Assembly (NCBI GenBank): GCA_027559495.1 | Contig: JAMXSV010000028.1 | Coordinates: 2,418,001-2,482,000, forward strand | Direction of reading: 5' to 3' | Length of the DNA stretch: 64,000 nt | Source of the DNA: Aurifilum marmelostoma | Taxonomy: Eukaryota; Ascomycota; Sordariomycetes; Diaporthales; Cryphonectriaceae | Shown here: positions 1 to 11,179 of the stretch, piece after piece | Position numbering within the stretch: the first letter of the stretch is position 1 | Layout of the letters: each line of letters starts with the position of its first letter | Notes under the pieces: generated by a model | The model's input: only the letters and a program-made list of their open reading frames with translations | The model's database searches: none | Told to the model about the DNA's origin: nothing | Translations under genes and position numbers: made by a program

Positions 1-106
1 CACGGGTACCGCCACGAGAGCCTCCACGAGATGCGGCAGTCGAGCTTCGGGTGTTTCGCGCAGTGTTGGCATTCGCGCCGCTGCGTGGTCCAGTGGGTGG
101 TGCCAT
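1..106 (-). CDS. 5' end of an RG-rich protein, possibly mRNA export factor Mex67 (partial)
   Basis: An ATG on the minus strand at 106 sits in a good fungal start context (CCCACCATGGC) and opens a frame that runs off the left edge. The 35 visible residues start MAPPTGPRSGANANTARNTR and continue with serine and RGG-like glycine/arginine repeats. Such N-termini are common in fungal RNA-binding and export proteins, and the opening resembles what I recall of Sordariomycete Mex67; that identity is a guess. The gene is divergent from MPH1, with 904 bp between the two starts. No domain is visible, so function is open. Confidence 0.42.
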   Translation of the reverse strand, partial: MAPPTGPRSGANANTARNTRSSTAASRGGSRGGTR

Positions 107-1010
107 GGTGGGGTCTGTCGACTACGTCGTGTTTTCGTATGGCGGTTTGGAGATTGGCAGGCGTTGCCCAAGTACTGTCGCAAGTGTGTCGCGCGCAGAT
201 GACTGCCGGGGGAAACCAGGTAGGCGTCTCGTTCAGGCGGGTGGGCGGAGGCCTGGTTGCCAACGACAGAAAGCAAGCTCGGTTGAGGCAGGGTGGACGA
301 GGGGAGCGGGGCGAAGAGAGGCTATGATGGCCAGGGCCTCTCAGTCCCTTTCAAGGACGTCGAGACGGGGGCTGCGAACAGGCCCGCTTGTCTGGCCAGC
401 AAGAAAGGCACATCAACAGGAACAATGGTGAAAGGTGACAAGATGCAAAATGGCTGGCGACGGGGCGAGGCTTTTGCTTCCTGTTCGCGAAATGGAACAA
501 AGGAAGATTCGAGAGGGTGTCACTGAAAGGCTCTGGTGAGAAACCGTCAAACGTAGGCCAAGGTAGTAGAAGTCACTGGGCTGAGGCCCACTTTTGACAT
601 CTGCGACCTGAACGATTAGTCAGAAAGGTGGTGGGTGCCTGCTCAAGATCTTCATATGCAATTGGTGCAGCATCCCTGTCAGCTTGATTCGTCATTCGCG
701 GAAAGTGTGACCAGGCGTTGCGGTCGTGCTCCCCCTCAGGGCGCCGGGGGGTACATGGTACCTGAGCTGCTGCGCTTGACAAGGATGCGCGTCGCGCCCT
801 GATGTTGTACCTCTTACTGTGACAATTCAACCAACATTGCTTGAGTTGCAGTCAGTTCACCAACCGCCCGTTATACCATATTGCATTTGATGGGGAAATT
901 CGACTATCAGCCTAGCTCCAATGCCTCCCTCCATATTGAGATACCTTCTTGCCCTTGTCTATTTCCTTCCTCATTCTTTGTGAAAGGTGACGCCATAGCA
1001 TTTTCAAGGC
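107..1010. other. Divergent intergenic region (left-edge gene / MPH1)
   Basis: 904 bases between two divergent start codons. Short open frames occur on both strands but none has recognisable protein character. It must carry both promoters. I see no clear TATA box or repeat. Confidence 0.6.
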
Positions 1011-4000
1011 ATGGATTCTGATGAGTGGGACGGCGATGTCGCGGACGAGGATCTCATCAGTGCCCTCACGCAGACTCCCCAGAACCATACAAACACCGCT
1101 CCGTGCATCAGCAGCAGTGGCCATGCGCCTGCACCCAAGGCAGCGACAAGGACTGCGTCTAGCAGCGCAGCAAACTCGACCGCGCTACACCAAGGCATAC
1201 CATCATTAGGAAGAGCTCTTGGCCGCCAGTCTCATGCAGAGCTTCTAGATGGGCTGCCTGCAGATGCTTTCGACAGCTCCCCTGTGCAGCCGAGAGCCGG
1301 CTTACACCGCGGACAGCAGCCTGCTTCAACAGCGTCAGGCCCAGTACAGCGGAGCACCTCGTCGCAGGCCTTCCGTCAGACAACGCTCTGGGGTCACGCC
1401 CTTGACCGCGATGAGTCACCTCAGCAACCGCAGACACAGTCCAGGAGGGTGTATCGTACTGATATGCCACCGGAGGTCCCAACACATCACAAGCTGGATC
1501 ATGAGGCGCTGAAGACTTGGGTCTATCCAACAAACCTGGGTCCCATACGAGACTACCAGTTCAGCATCGTCAAGAACGGACTGTTTAACAATACCTTGGT
1601 GGCGCTGCCCACTGGTCTTGGCAAGACATTTATTGCAGCTACGGTCATGCTCAATTTCTTTCGGTGGACCAAAGATGCCAAAATCATCTTCGTTGCACCG
1701 ACCAAACCTCTTGCCTCTCAACAGGTCGAGGCATGTCTGAACGTGGCAGGCGTCCCTCGATCTCAAGCAACCCTGTTGACCGGGGAGATCTCGCCCTCGC
1801 TCCGTGAGGGTGAATGGGAGAGCAAAAGGCTGTTCTTCATGACTCCACAGACTCTGCAGAACGATCTATCAAAAGGATACGCCGATCCCAAATCGATAGT
1901 GCTCCTTGTCATTGACGAGGCGCATCGAGCAACTGGGGACTATGCGTACGTGAAGGTGGTTGAATTTATTCGGAGGTTCAACCCAAGTTTTCGGGTTCTC
2001 GCCCTGACAGCTACCCCTGGCTCCACAGTCGAGGGTGTTCAAGCCGTCATTGACAGCCTCGGAATCTCAGTCATAGAAATCCGAACGGAGGAATCTATCG
2101 ACATCCGCCAGTATGTTCATGCTCGCGAGGTTGACCAGAGGATTTTGGTCCCGTCAGGGGAGATGAAACAGATCCAGGAATTGTTGTCCAAGCTCCTGCA
2201 ACCACTCTGCAACCAGCTTGCTCAGATCAACCCAAACATGGTGCGGGATCCATTGGCTATCACAGTGATGGGCCTGCAAGAGTTGCAGAGGCAATGGCTT
2301 TCGGGGGCTGGACAAAGAGGAGATCAGGCCAACAACAAGAGGATCTGGGGCGTTTTTGCTATCCTGAAAAGCCTGGCGCATGCAATCAAGCTTCTCAAAT
2401 ACCACGGGATCATGCCATTCTACCACAAAATGCTCGACTTCAGATCTGACGTCGAGAGTCAAGGCAGCAAGGCCGCAAAAGGCAAGAGACGGCTTGTCGA
2501 AAGCCCGGATTTCCGGCAAATGATGGATGACATGCAAAAATGGCAGCGACTGGACAGCTTCGTCGGCCATCCAAAGCTGGACTACGTGTGTGAGGCTCTA
2601 CTGAATCACTTCATGGATGCCGGGCAAGGCTCGAGCACTCGTGCCATCGTGTTCAGCGAGTATAGAGACAGTGCCGAGGAAATTGTACGAACCCTGAACA
2701 AGCACAAGCCTATGATATCGGCGTCTATCTTCGTTGGACAAGCGGATTCCAAGAGGAGCGAAGGCATGAAGCAGAAACAGCAGATCGAGACTATTGAGAG
2801 GTTCAGAAACGGACACTTCAACGTTCTAGTGGCAACTTCGATCGGGGAGGAAGGACTGGACATTGGACAGGTGGATTTGATCATCTGCTACGACGCTTCA
2901 GCGTCGCCGATTCGAATGCTGCAGCGCATGGGACGCACTGGCAGAAAGCGGGCTGGCAACATAACCCTGCTGTTGATGAAAGGCAAAGAAGAAGAACAGT
3001 ACAGAAAGGCCAAAGACAACTACGAGAAGATGCAGCGATTCATCTGCGAAGGAAGCCGCTTCAATTTCCGCAGCGATCTGTCCTCGAGAATTCTGCCTAG
3101 GGATGCCAGACCTGAAGTCGACAAGCGCATGGTCGACATACCGATCGAGAACACCCAGGATACTTCGCTACCAGAGCCCAAAAAAGGGCCGCCGGACGGA
3201 AGAAGGCGGCGCAGAAGAAATTTCACATGCCGGATGGTGTCATTACAGGTTTCGTCAAAGCTTCCGAATTTGGACGCCCTGGCACTGCTTTGGCAAAATC
3301 AATATCGAAAGAGCCAGAGGAGAGCGATACCTTGGCCGAGGTTGCGCCCCTGGATGCTGTTCTGCTTGATCATCGGCAGACTGGCGAGCTGAATCGCACT
3401 TACCGGAATCTCCCCTCACAGCGCACCTCCCAGGAGCACATTGGGGGACCCGATCTAGGTGCACAACCGAAAGCTCAGGCGAGACTGCGCCCAGTCGTCA
3501 AGCTCAAGCACGGGGCACACACGAAACGATGCGTCAAGTTATTCAAGATACTGGCGAACGCTCAATCACCCCTAGAGCGCCACCTACGGCCGTACGATGA
3601 CTGCGAGCGATTGTCCTACAAAAGAATCCCCTTGCCCCGTTTTGCAGAAGACAGCGATGATGGTGATGGGGCGACGACCGACGAACATGCAGGCGGTCTT
3701 GCGTCCAGACCAAGCAAAAGGCCTCGATCCCCTCGTGCGGTCGAAGAAGGATTCTCCTCGAAACGCAGGAAGCCTGGGCCGAAAGCAAAAGCCGCTCCGC
3801 GGCGAACCAAGTCGACCAATCCTTTCATTGACTCTGAAAAGGATAGCGTGGACGACATGAGCTTGGCTATCAACGAAGAAGAGGACATCGACAACACGAG
3901 CGCAGCAGCAAGACGGTCAAAATCGAAGTCCAAGCCAAAGGGGAAGGTAGCCAGAACACGGCGGAACACTGACACTGTCGAGGACTATGGAGATGATTGT

Positions 4001-4387
4001 ACGAGGACAAGCCAGCTACTGGAGAGCGACGGCTCAGATGACGGTGCTGACCTCCTTGACTTCATCGACGATGGACCCATCTCGAGCTTGACCGGTTTAT
4101 CATCAAGCCCCACCTTCACATCCTCCCCACCGGCGGCAAGAACCTCAGCGGCAAACCTCGCAACACAGAAGCCTTACTACAGCTTTGTTCCAACGCAGTC
4201 TCAAGACATGGATGACGATTTACTGAGCCTGAGCCAACCCGGTAAAAACACGGTGAACGGTCGCAAGAAGGCATCACATGGATTGGTTTCTGATGGGAAC
4301 GATGATGAAGACGATGTTCAGGATCGACCGGTCACAGGCAGGAGAAGAAGGCCAGTTGTGCTCGAGGAGGACAGCGACTACGACTAA
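1011..4387 (+). CDS. MPH1: ATP-dependent DNA helicase MPH1 (FANCM family), frame broken by a 1-base indel
   Basis: Superfamily 2 3'-5' DNA helicase that remodels D-loops and replication forks in recombination repair. Visible motifs: Walker A ALPTGLGKT (about residues 197-205), DEAH box (301-304), TATPGS (about 334), and motifs V/VI with GEEGLDIG and QRMGRTGRKRAG (about 610-650). After residue ~723 the frame changes at an A6 run (3180-3185): upstream reads ...IENTQDTSLPEPK in one frame, downstream KKFHMPDGVITGFVKA in another, both typical of the family. Adding one A makes a continuous protein of 1125 residues, the usual MPH1 size. As written, translation ends at 3392 after 793 residues with a scrambled end. 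The distal part (3180-4387) is the acidic, low-complexity C-terminal tail. No GT-AG intron explains the join. Start chosen as the ATG opening MDSDEWDGDVADEDLI. Confidence 0.95.
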
Positions 4388-4847
4388 AGATCATGAACAG
4401 TCACTGAACAAGATGTAGATCTCTGTAATTCTACTGCGTATGTATTCTGCAAAGCTCCATCAGGGTCGGTGGGGTTGGATCGAGGAGCGTTGCGAGTCCC
4501 CGGCGGTGCAGGGAGTAACGTACTACTGTTTGTAGGGCCCAGGCCACACCCACATCGTGTACTCTCAATTTCGGACTCGACTGCCACTACAGGTGCTGGC
4601 TGTCAAGGTTTTGGATACAGTGTGAATAATTCGAGTAATACTTGATGTGCCCATGGTGATGGCCACCAAGAGTAGCTCTTGCAGGAAAATCTGACGTGTG
4701 ATGGTGGCGTTGATCAGACGCCTGGTCTGTGGCGTTCACAACTAAGGTGCTACTTTATGTACCGTATGTTGTAAGTATGTATAAGCAGGGCAGAGGTCGG
4801 TGATCTCTTTGGGCAGAGCAGATCTGTATGTTCACATCGGTGGGCCG

Positions 4848-4853
4848 CACGTG
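4848..4853 (+). promoter_or_regulatory. CACGTG E-box upstream of the NUC-1-like gene
   Basis: A perfect CACGTG palindrome lies 925 bp before the start of a bHLH gene whose basic region has the His/Glu/Arg residues (class B) that read CACGTG. Autoregulation is possible. A six-base site also occurs by chance about once per 4 kb, so this is only a candidate. Confidence 0.3.
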
Positions 4854-5591
4854 GTGAAGCCCTTGGCCTGGCTGAGGGGGGTGGAGGGGAGAAACCCCTC
4901 CTCGGTCTGCTATGTAGATCCAGAGAGAGGGGCTCGCTTGGGGGGAGCTGAGACCCTAAGGGTCCAACGTTGGTGGGATCCCCACCTGATTTCTTCAGTG
5001 GGCCAGGGATACCATAACTCCACCTTCAGCCTACTGTAGCAGTAGGGGCCTGGCACTGGCACGCCTGGCTCCGACGCCCGGTTCCAGCCGTAGCACCCTG
5101 CCTAGCCTGCCCAGAACCCCCCCGTTCGCATTTTCCCTCAAGACGGATGAATGTCTTCGCAGGTCCCACCGGCTTCTACCGACTCGTGTCTTCGCACTAA
5201 CATTCCCTCTCCTCTGCTGCTTTTCCCACCAAAGTGCCCAAGGAAATGAGCAAAATTTAATTCGTTGACACGACGTCTTCCTGTGATCTTCATATGCTAC
5301 ATCATCCTGCGCCCGAGATCCCCCTGGTTCGCTGCCCCTCCTGTCATCGGTGACAGTCAGCCTGCTGCATCGAGACGATAAGACTTGCATGAGCGGACCC
5401 GCCCAATGAGAAAGGCAGCCTTGGGTGCAATCCTCTGAACACCACCACCACCACCAATCAGGGCCCCCTCTCCACAGCTGAAGAGCATCGACCACCCCTC
5501 AACCTCGGCGGCGCATTGAGAGCAGCACCCTGCGCCCTCGCCTCTACCGAGCACCGCAGACCTTTGACGACGGCTGCAGATCTGCACGCCA

Positions 5592-5611
5592 TTTTTTTTT
5601 TTTTTTTTTTT
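5592..5611 (+). repeat. T20 homopolymer
   Basis: Twenty consecutive T in the presumed leader of the NUC-1-like gene. Such a run is prone to length errors. Confidence 0.95.
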
Positions 5612-5772
5612 GCGACGCGCGCGCACGATTCTGCGCGACGGGGCCGGCCCTCTGCAAGAGAGCATAATAACGAGGTTAATAACCCTGCCATCTGGACGTG
5701 ACCCATAAAGAGAAAAATAAACAAGGCAAAGGGACGACTGCCAACTTCAGCCGGGAATTCCAAAGGCGATTC

Positions 5773-7996
5773 ATGATGGATGCGGCAACATGGAACGACC
5801 AGGACCACGGTATGCCTCATGGCACCGATGATGACATTCACCAGTTCCTCGACATGAACGGAATGAGCAATTTTGGGGACAGCCTCCAGTTCGATTTTGA
5901 TTTCCACTCCCAGGATGGGGGACCACACATCATGCAGCGGGAGACAGTCGACACATCCATGTCTGGAACAGACGCCTCCGTCCTCATGTCGACAGCCCTA
6001 CATGACCAGATGCCCACCATGACAACTGCGCCTGCTACACTTTCCACGATGGCCTCAAGCATGTTACCGCTTCAGCATGCCTCCGACAATGCTATCTCCG
6101 ACATCGATGCCCAGATCCGATTCCTCCAGCAACAGAAGCTGCAGCAGCAGCAGAGGCAGTTGGAACAGCAGCAGCATCTCGCCTTCTTTACGCAGCAGCA
6201 GCAGCAGCAGCAGCAGCGGCAGCAACAGCAGCAACAGCAACAGCAGCATCACATGGTCCCTCCCACTCCTCAGAGCCTCGAGCTACAAGCTGGGAACCGA
6301 CAATTCTACACCCAGCCCGACCACACCCCTCAGCAGCACCAAGACATGTACGAGCGGTTCCAGAGGATCAAGGAACAGCAAGATGTCGGTACCATCCAGT
6401 GGAAGATAGGTGTAACCCTGACGTGTGTGGCTTTGCTGATGCCTTTCATAGATGTCCTTCACCCCGCTGGTCTCTCCCGCAGTGACCCCCCTGGAGAGCC
6501 AGTATCCTATAGATCAAGCGTTCGCAGTACCCAACGCATACTTCAGCCCCCTCACCTCACCAGCCCTGCACGCGCAGTCCGATCCGATGACCATGTTCGA
6601 CCGAGTAGCAATCGGTACCACCACGAGCTCCCCCGAAGGGATGGATCTGGAAGGACATGCCGCCTCGACGCAGGCACAGCCGCCGAGCGCAGGCGATCTG
6701 GCCAAGAAGATGCGCAAGAGTAGTGTGGCAAAGACCAGAGCAAAGGCAAACGTTGGCAAGTCGCCCATCACGAAGCCACAGCGGAAGAAGACCGGGTCCA
6801 CACCGCTTATGAATGCACAAGTCTTGAGCGAGCTGGCTGTATCTGTCGAGCCACAAGCTCGAGCGACCGCGACCACACGCCCGCGCGAGCCAAGCAGTAA
6901 CACCTCTAATTCTCCTGCTGCTGCGGCTGCTTTCACCGATTCCGAGAACAGCTCGGTCTCTCCGCCAGAGACATTGTCAGAGATGCCACCCCCGCCCCTG
7001 CCAAAACCGCGGTCGGCCAAGCCATCTCCCGCGATCCGGGCTCAGAACAGTGCCACACCGACCTTGGCCCCGACCTTGGCCCCCCGAACCGGGAAGCACT
7101 CTCCAGCGACACCAGCCTCACTCATGAAGCTGCCGTCTCCGAGCAATGCCAACAGGCCGGACACCGCCGCAGCAGGGTCTGATCCGCTGTCCGCCGAGGG
7201 CATCGAGACATTTGAGCTTCCCGAGTCGGTCAGCTCGAGCACGTCTCAGAAGCCGACCCTCGCGCCTCTGAACACCAAGGCATCCAGCAGCCTGCGGTCC
7301 CCAGCTCTCGAGTCGGGCTCAGCGAGGAGTGCAGTGTTTCAACCACTACCGTCGCCGGTGTTTACGAAACCTAGCGCTGCGGTATCGGCGAGTCAAAGCC
7401 CTCAGCTGACGCCCGGCCCCTCGGCGGCGACGACGCCGAACCCGAGGAAAACTCCTCAGCTCGCCCCACGGAGCAGCAAGAAGAGGGCGAGCATCAGCTC
7501 ATCGCACGAATCACCAGCACTGCGACCCAAGATCTCACCCAGCATCAAGCCATTACTGCCTGGAGGGGCCATGGCTGAGGACACGGCCTCGCGGCTCCTG
7601 GCTTCCAAATCAAATTACCAGAATATCCTGGAAGGCAACCTGGTGCCTGGTGTATCGTATCCTAGCGAGCTGTCCACAAACCTGACTTCGAAACGAACAT
7701 CGCACAAGATTGCGGAGCAAGGACGTCGGAACCGGATCAACTCGGCGCTACAGGAGATTGCCACGTTGTTGCCCGGGGACGCCCTTCCTGAGAGCAAGGA
7801 CAGTGGGGCTGAGAGTGGTGACAAAAAGGAGGCCAAGAACGGGGGCACGCCGAGCAGCAAGGCCAGCACCGTCGAGATGGCAATCGAGTATATTAAGCAG
7901 CTGAAGCAGGAGGTTGCGGACGCCACCAAGCGCGCAGAAGAGGCGGAGAAGAGGTTACAGGAGAAAGTGGAGGGGTCCTCCGCCGCCCCCTCCTGA
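5773..7996 (+). CDS. nuc-1: bHLH transcription factor, NUC-1/Pho4-like (phosphate regulation)
   Basis: Two exons, 5773-6384 and 6452-7996, give 718 residues. The 67-nt intron (donor GTCGGT, weak; acceptor TCATAG) joins ...RIKEQQD to MSFTPLVSPAVTP, which restores a block I recognise from NUC-1 relatives. Residues ~118-162 are Gln-rich, residues ~250-560 Ser/Pro/Ala-rich and probably disordered. The C-terminal basic helix-loop-helix spans about 618-700 (KRTSHKIAEQGRRNRINSAL, then TVEMAIEYIKQLKQEV) with H5, E9, R13 of the CACGTG-binding class, followed by a short coiled coil. In Neurospora, NUC-1 switches on phosphatases and phosphate permeases under phosphate starvation and is held back by the PREG/PGOV cyclin-kinase. 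Start is the first in-frame ATG after a stretch lacking ATG codons. Confidence 0.88.
6138..6249 (+). repeat. CAG/CAA repeat encoding polyglutamine
   Basis: Interrupted CAG-rich tract in exon 1 of the NUC-1-like gene, including runs of eight and nine Gln codons separated by Arg. The reading frame is kept throughout. Length is likely variable among isolates. Confidence 0.9.
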
Positions 7997-9772
7997 ACGC
8001 TCGTATTGGACATCTCGCAGCACCAAGGGAGCCGCATCATATCACAGCAGTGCTTCGATCACAGTGCAACACACACATCCAGGCTCTCAAAGGACGATGC
8101 GTTACTGGTACACATTCGTCGACCGTCTGAGCACATATTCGTGAGACCTTTCCGGGCTCTTGGGGACTGGCGGCCAAGGCGGCTACTTGGGAATTTTGAT
8201 ATTGCAATTTTCTTGTCCCTTTTGGTCAAGCACATACCATGGATCGACCCAGGGCGGTCCAGATACCCCATCCTGCGGTAGCAAATACTCGTAATCTGAA
8301 CTAATCTACAAATCATTTACTGTGTGCCGTCACCCGACTTCCCGCAAAGTCCGAGTCTCCGTTTCTCCTGTCTCTCCCTCCCTCTCTCCCCCTTTCTTCC
8401 CATCCTCAGAGCTGAACTCTCATTAATCTGGGACTAGTTTACATGTTAGCCTATGCCACAGTAGCATTCTTGAAAGTGGGATGCGTCTCCTACCTTTCCC
8501 AAAATACTCATGCATCACACATAAACATGACTTGGAGAAAACAGCGAAGATGACGGCGTCGTTTGACGGCAAATTACCAAGTCCAGGTTGAGCAGCGGTC
8601 AGATGAACTTGGCCGCCTCATCCAGCTCTTCCACCAACGAGGCTGGCACCTTCTTGCCGCCCGTTTCAATTCAAAACACCAGACAGGTGAGTCAACTCGT
8701 CAACCCGCGCCCCCCACCCCCCTCTACTCCTGTGCCAGCGCGTCCGGATGTGGATCAAGTGGCGGAGACCAACCAGGCAATAGTCTCTGGACGAGAACTA
8801 TGCAAAAGAAAAAGGAAAAAAAAGAAGAGAAAAAAAAAAGCAAGCTGAGTCTGACCGAGCGAGAAGATAGAGTAGGGCCGCGAGCAAGGCGCGGCATTCC
8901 ATAGGGGGCACAGAGACGGGTGGTCGCACAAGTCTCCGTATTTTGGGAAAAGATTGACAAGTTGGGCAAGGTATATGGCAGTATATGTATGCAGTCCTGC
9001 CCTGGCAAAAGCAATGATGGAGGGGAGGTATCCACTCATTCACGGAAGAGAACGTTGTCTCGGCACGACCCTTGGTGCGTCCCGAGACGAGGTGGACACC
9101 GCAGCGAGCTACAAGTATATATGTTCCAGGTGAGAATGCGACCGGCCACCATTTGGCGTCCTCGCATTGGCTGGATCGTGCCGCCTCCAGGGAGGCTGGG
9201 GGGCTTGGAGAGTAGTATCTCCCTGCATAGGAGCGGTCCATACATGCTTAAGAGCCTATTCGTTGTTGATCCTTTTTCTTCTTTTTTTCTCTTGTTTCTC
9301 GTTGGTCCTGATGGATGTTACACCGGGTGGATGAGATTGTGAAGGAGGGGAGGGACGGGGTGGGCAAGGAGGGCTGTGGGCGTTGGGGGGCATGCGTATG
9401 CCCCAGATGTGTATGCCCGAGTTGGTCTGTTCCTGGGGACTCTTCATTCATTTTCACAGCCTCCTGTCTCTCTGTGTGTGTGTCTCGCTCCATACTTCCC
9501 AAACGTCTATAAAGCTCTGGTACTCTCCCCCTTCTCTGTCGATGAGATCTCCCTCCTCTCTTTTCCTCTTCCTCATCACCCAATTGGTATCCTCTCTTCT
9601 CTTTACCCATTCACTTTCTTCTTCCTTCTCTCCTCTCTGTGATCAATCTTGCAGTCTTGCAGTCACATCTCCTCCTACAAGCCCACACCACCCACACCAC
9701 TCACACCCAGCAAGCAGTCTTGCAGCCAGCCGCATTACCCCCGCAGACGCACACCCAACAGGAAAGCACAAG
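7997..9772. other. Intergenic region and leader of the heat-shock-like gene
   Basis: About 1.8 kb without a convincing gene. It contains a two-unit heat-shock-like element TTCTTGAA (8467-8474), a TATAAAG (9508-9514) and a long CT-rich leader (about 9520-9660). Open frames here are low complexity. Confidence 0.55.
9508..9514 (+). promoter_or_regulatory. Candidate TATA box of the heat-shock-like gene
   Basis: TATAAAG lies about 260 bp before the ATG at 9773 and is followed by a pyrimidine-rich stretch typical of fungal leaders. Stress genes often carry TATA boxes. Not proven. Confidence 0.35.
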
Positions 9773-11179
9773 ATGAACTACGAAGAGGACCTCATCAACA
9801 GAGCGGCGATGAGGGGCAATCTTCAGAGCTGCGTCAGTCATGCAGGCCCCTCTCAGTATCCCATGGCGCGGCCGTCGGCCCAGGAGCAGCAGCAGCGCGA
9901 TCGAGAGCGTTACCATGTCTTTGCCAGAATCGGCATGGGCGCCTGCGTGCCGCCGCTGAACTCGTGGAACCCAATGAGCTTCTCGAATGCTGACGAGAGG
10001 TTCACGTGCCAGGACCAAGCCATGGCCCACATCCTCCTCAACGAGCGGATGGCACACCAGCGCACCGCGAACAGCAACACCCAAGCCGCGGCGGCGATGA
10101 GATACCGCCAGCAGCAGATGCAAGGCATCGCCCGGGCCACGCCTCCGCCTGCGACCGCCACGATCCAGACCGAGCCGGGCACCCCGTCCACGGGGGCCGC
10201 CACCCCAGCCACGTGGCCCAGCAGCCCGGACACGACGATGGGCAACACCCCTCAGTACACACCCGAGATGACGCCCAGCCCGGCCCCCTCGAACAACCAC
10301 AGCGGGCGGCAGGCCGGCCGTTGCGGGCCCGGTGGGCACGTCGGTGGTGGTGCGCGCCCTCACGACCAGTCTCGCCACAATCCTTCTTCGGGCTCTGGGC
10401 CCTCCGCTAGGGGCGATGGAGCCGGGTCCTGGACTGGGACGCGCAACCCCTGCATGTCCTCTCCCGCGCCGTCTTCGACAGGGACGATCGGTATGGACCC
10501 AGTAGCCGTTGCCCGAAGCGGCCGCGGGTATAGTGACCCCCGCTGGGTCAGATACGGCTTCCCTTTGGGCATGGATCCCTTCGACATGGGCGCCGTGACC
10601 AACGCTCTGCCCATCAACGGCGTATTTCCTAGACGTCTCTTTCAGGATGGTGACGCCGACGATGCCGACGCCGACGCCGCCGACGACGACGACGACAGCC
10701 CCAGCCCCAGCCCCAGCAGCGGCAGCAGCGCCAGCGGCGACGACCAGGAGAGCGAAGACTTCTTCACGCCGGCCCTGGACCTCTTCCAGCTGGCGAACAG
10801 ATGGGTGCTGCACCTCTCCATCCCGGGTGCCACGGAGGGCGAGATCGGCTGGCACTGGAGCTCGAGCGCGGGCGCTCTGTACATCGGCGGCGAGGTCAGC
10901 CGGGCCGACGACGATGACGACGACGACGACGACGACGGCTCGCAGATGATGGTGATATCCGAGAGGCCTAGGGGCAGCTTCAAGCGGACGGTGTACCTCC
11001 CCCCGAGGCCTGGAGGTGACGGCAGGGAGGCTGTCGAGATCAAGAGGGAGGAGGGCGTCGAGGGCAGCCCTGAGATGGTGGTCGACCCCTCAGGCATCAC
11101 GTCCCGTTTCCGAAACGGCATCATGACCATCACGGTGCCCACGAAGCCCAAGCATGGGTACGAGTGGACCGAGGTCTGA
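9773..11179 (+). CDS. Small heat shock-like protein with extended disordered N-terminus
   Basis: Intronless, 468 residues. The last ~140 residues (about 330-460) look like an alpha-crystallin/Hsp20 domain: FQLANRWVLHLSIPGA, then ALYIGGEV, RPRGSFKRTVYLPP and SRFRNGIMTITVPTK, the last being the family's closing strand motif. Hsp20 proteins are usually 150-250 residues and act as ATP-independent holdases. Here ~330 residues of Pro/Ser/Gln-rich sequence come first, with Asp-rich runs (about 289-305). A run of ten Asp interrupts the domain itself at about residues 380-391. ATG at 9773 is the first after the TATA-like site; the frame is open upstream but has no nearby ATG in a coding-like stretch. 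Cytosolic location is inferred from the lack of a signal peptide. Confidence 0.8.
   Translation: MNYEEDLINRAAMRGNLQSCVSHAGPSQYPMARPSAQEQQQRDRERYHVFARIGMGACVPPLNSWNPMSFSNADERFTCQDQAMAHILLNERMAHQRTANSNTQAAAAMRYRQQQMQGIARATPPPATATIQTEPGTPSTGAATPATWPSSPDTTMGNTPQYTPEMTPSPAPSNNHSGRQAGRCGPGGHVGGGARPHDQSRHNPSSGSGPSARGDGAGSWTGTRNPCMSSPAPSSTGTIGMDPVAVARSGRGYSDPRWVRYGFPLGMDPFDMGAVTNALPINGVFPRRLFQDGDADDADADAADDDDDSPSPSPSSGSSASGDDQESEDFFTPALDLFQLANRWVLHLSIPGATEGEIGWHWSSSAGALYIGGEVSRADDDDDDDDDDGSQMMVISERPRGSFKRTVYLPPRPGGDGREAVEIKREEGVEGSPEMVVDPSGITSRFRNGIMTITVPTKPKHGYEWTEV

Larger units (their letters stand above)
4388..5772. other. Intergenic region and leader of the NUC-1-like gene
   Basis: 1.4 kb without a credible gene; short frames on both strands lack protein character. 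It holds a T20 run (5592-5611) and a CACGTG site (4848-4853). The last part is probably 5' untranslated leader of the bHLH gene. Confidence 0.6.

Noticed and set aside
3180..3190. Programmed ribosomal frameshift in MPH1
   Set aside because: The heptamer does not fit X XXY YYZ in the zero frame, no downstream pseudoknot was evident, and similar breaks occur at other homopolymers.
5031..5928. Overlapping minus-strand frames upstream of the NUC-1-like gene
   Set aside because: Low complexity and containing poly-Lys from the T20 run; no protein motif.
8467..8474. TTCTTGAA, a two-unit heat-shock element
   Set aside because: 1.3 kb from the heat-shock-like gene, only two units and likely by chance.
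9701..10855. 384-codon minus-strand frame opposite the heat-shock-like gene
   Set aside because: Low complexity (Gly/Val/Arg runs) and fully antisense to a real gene.
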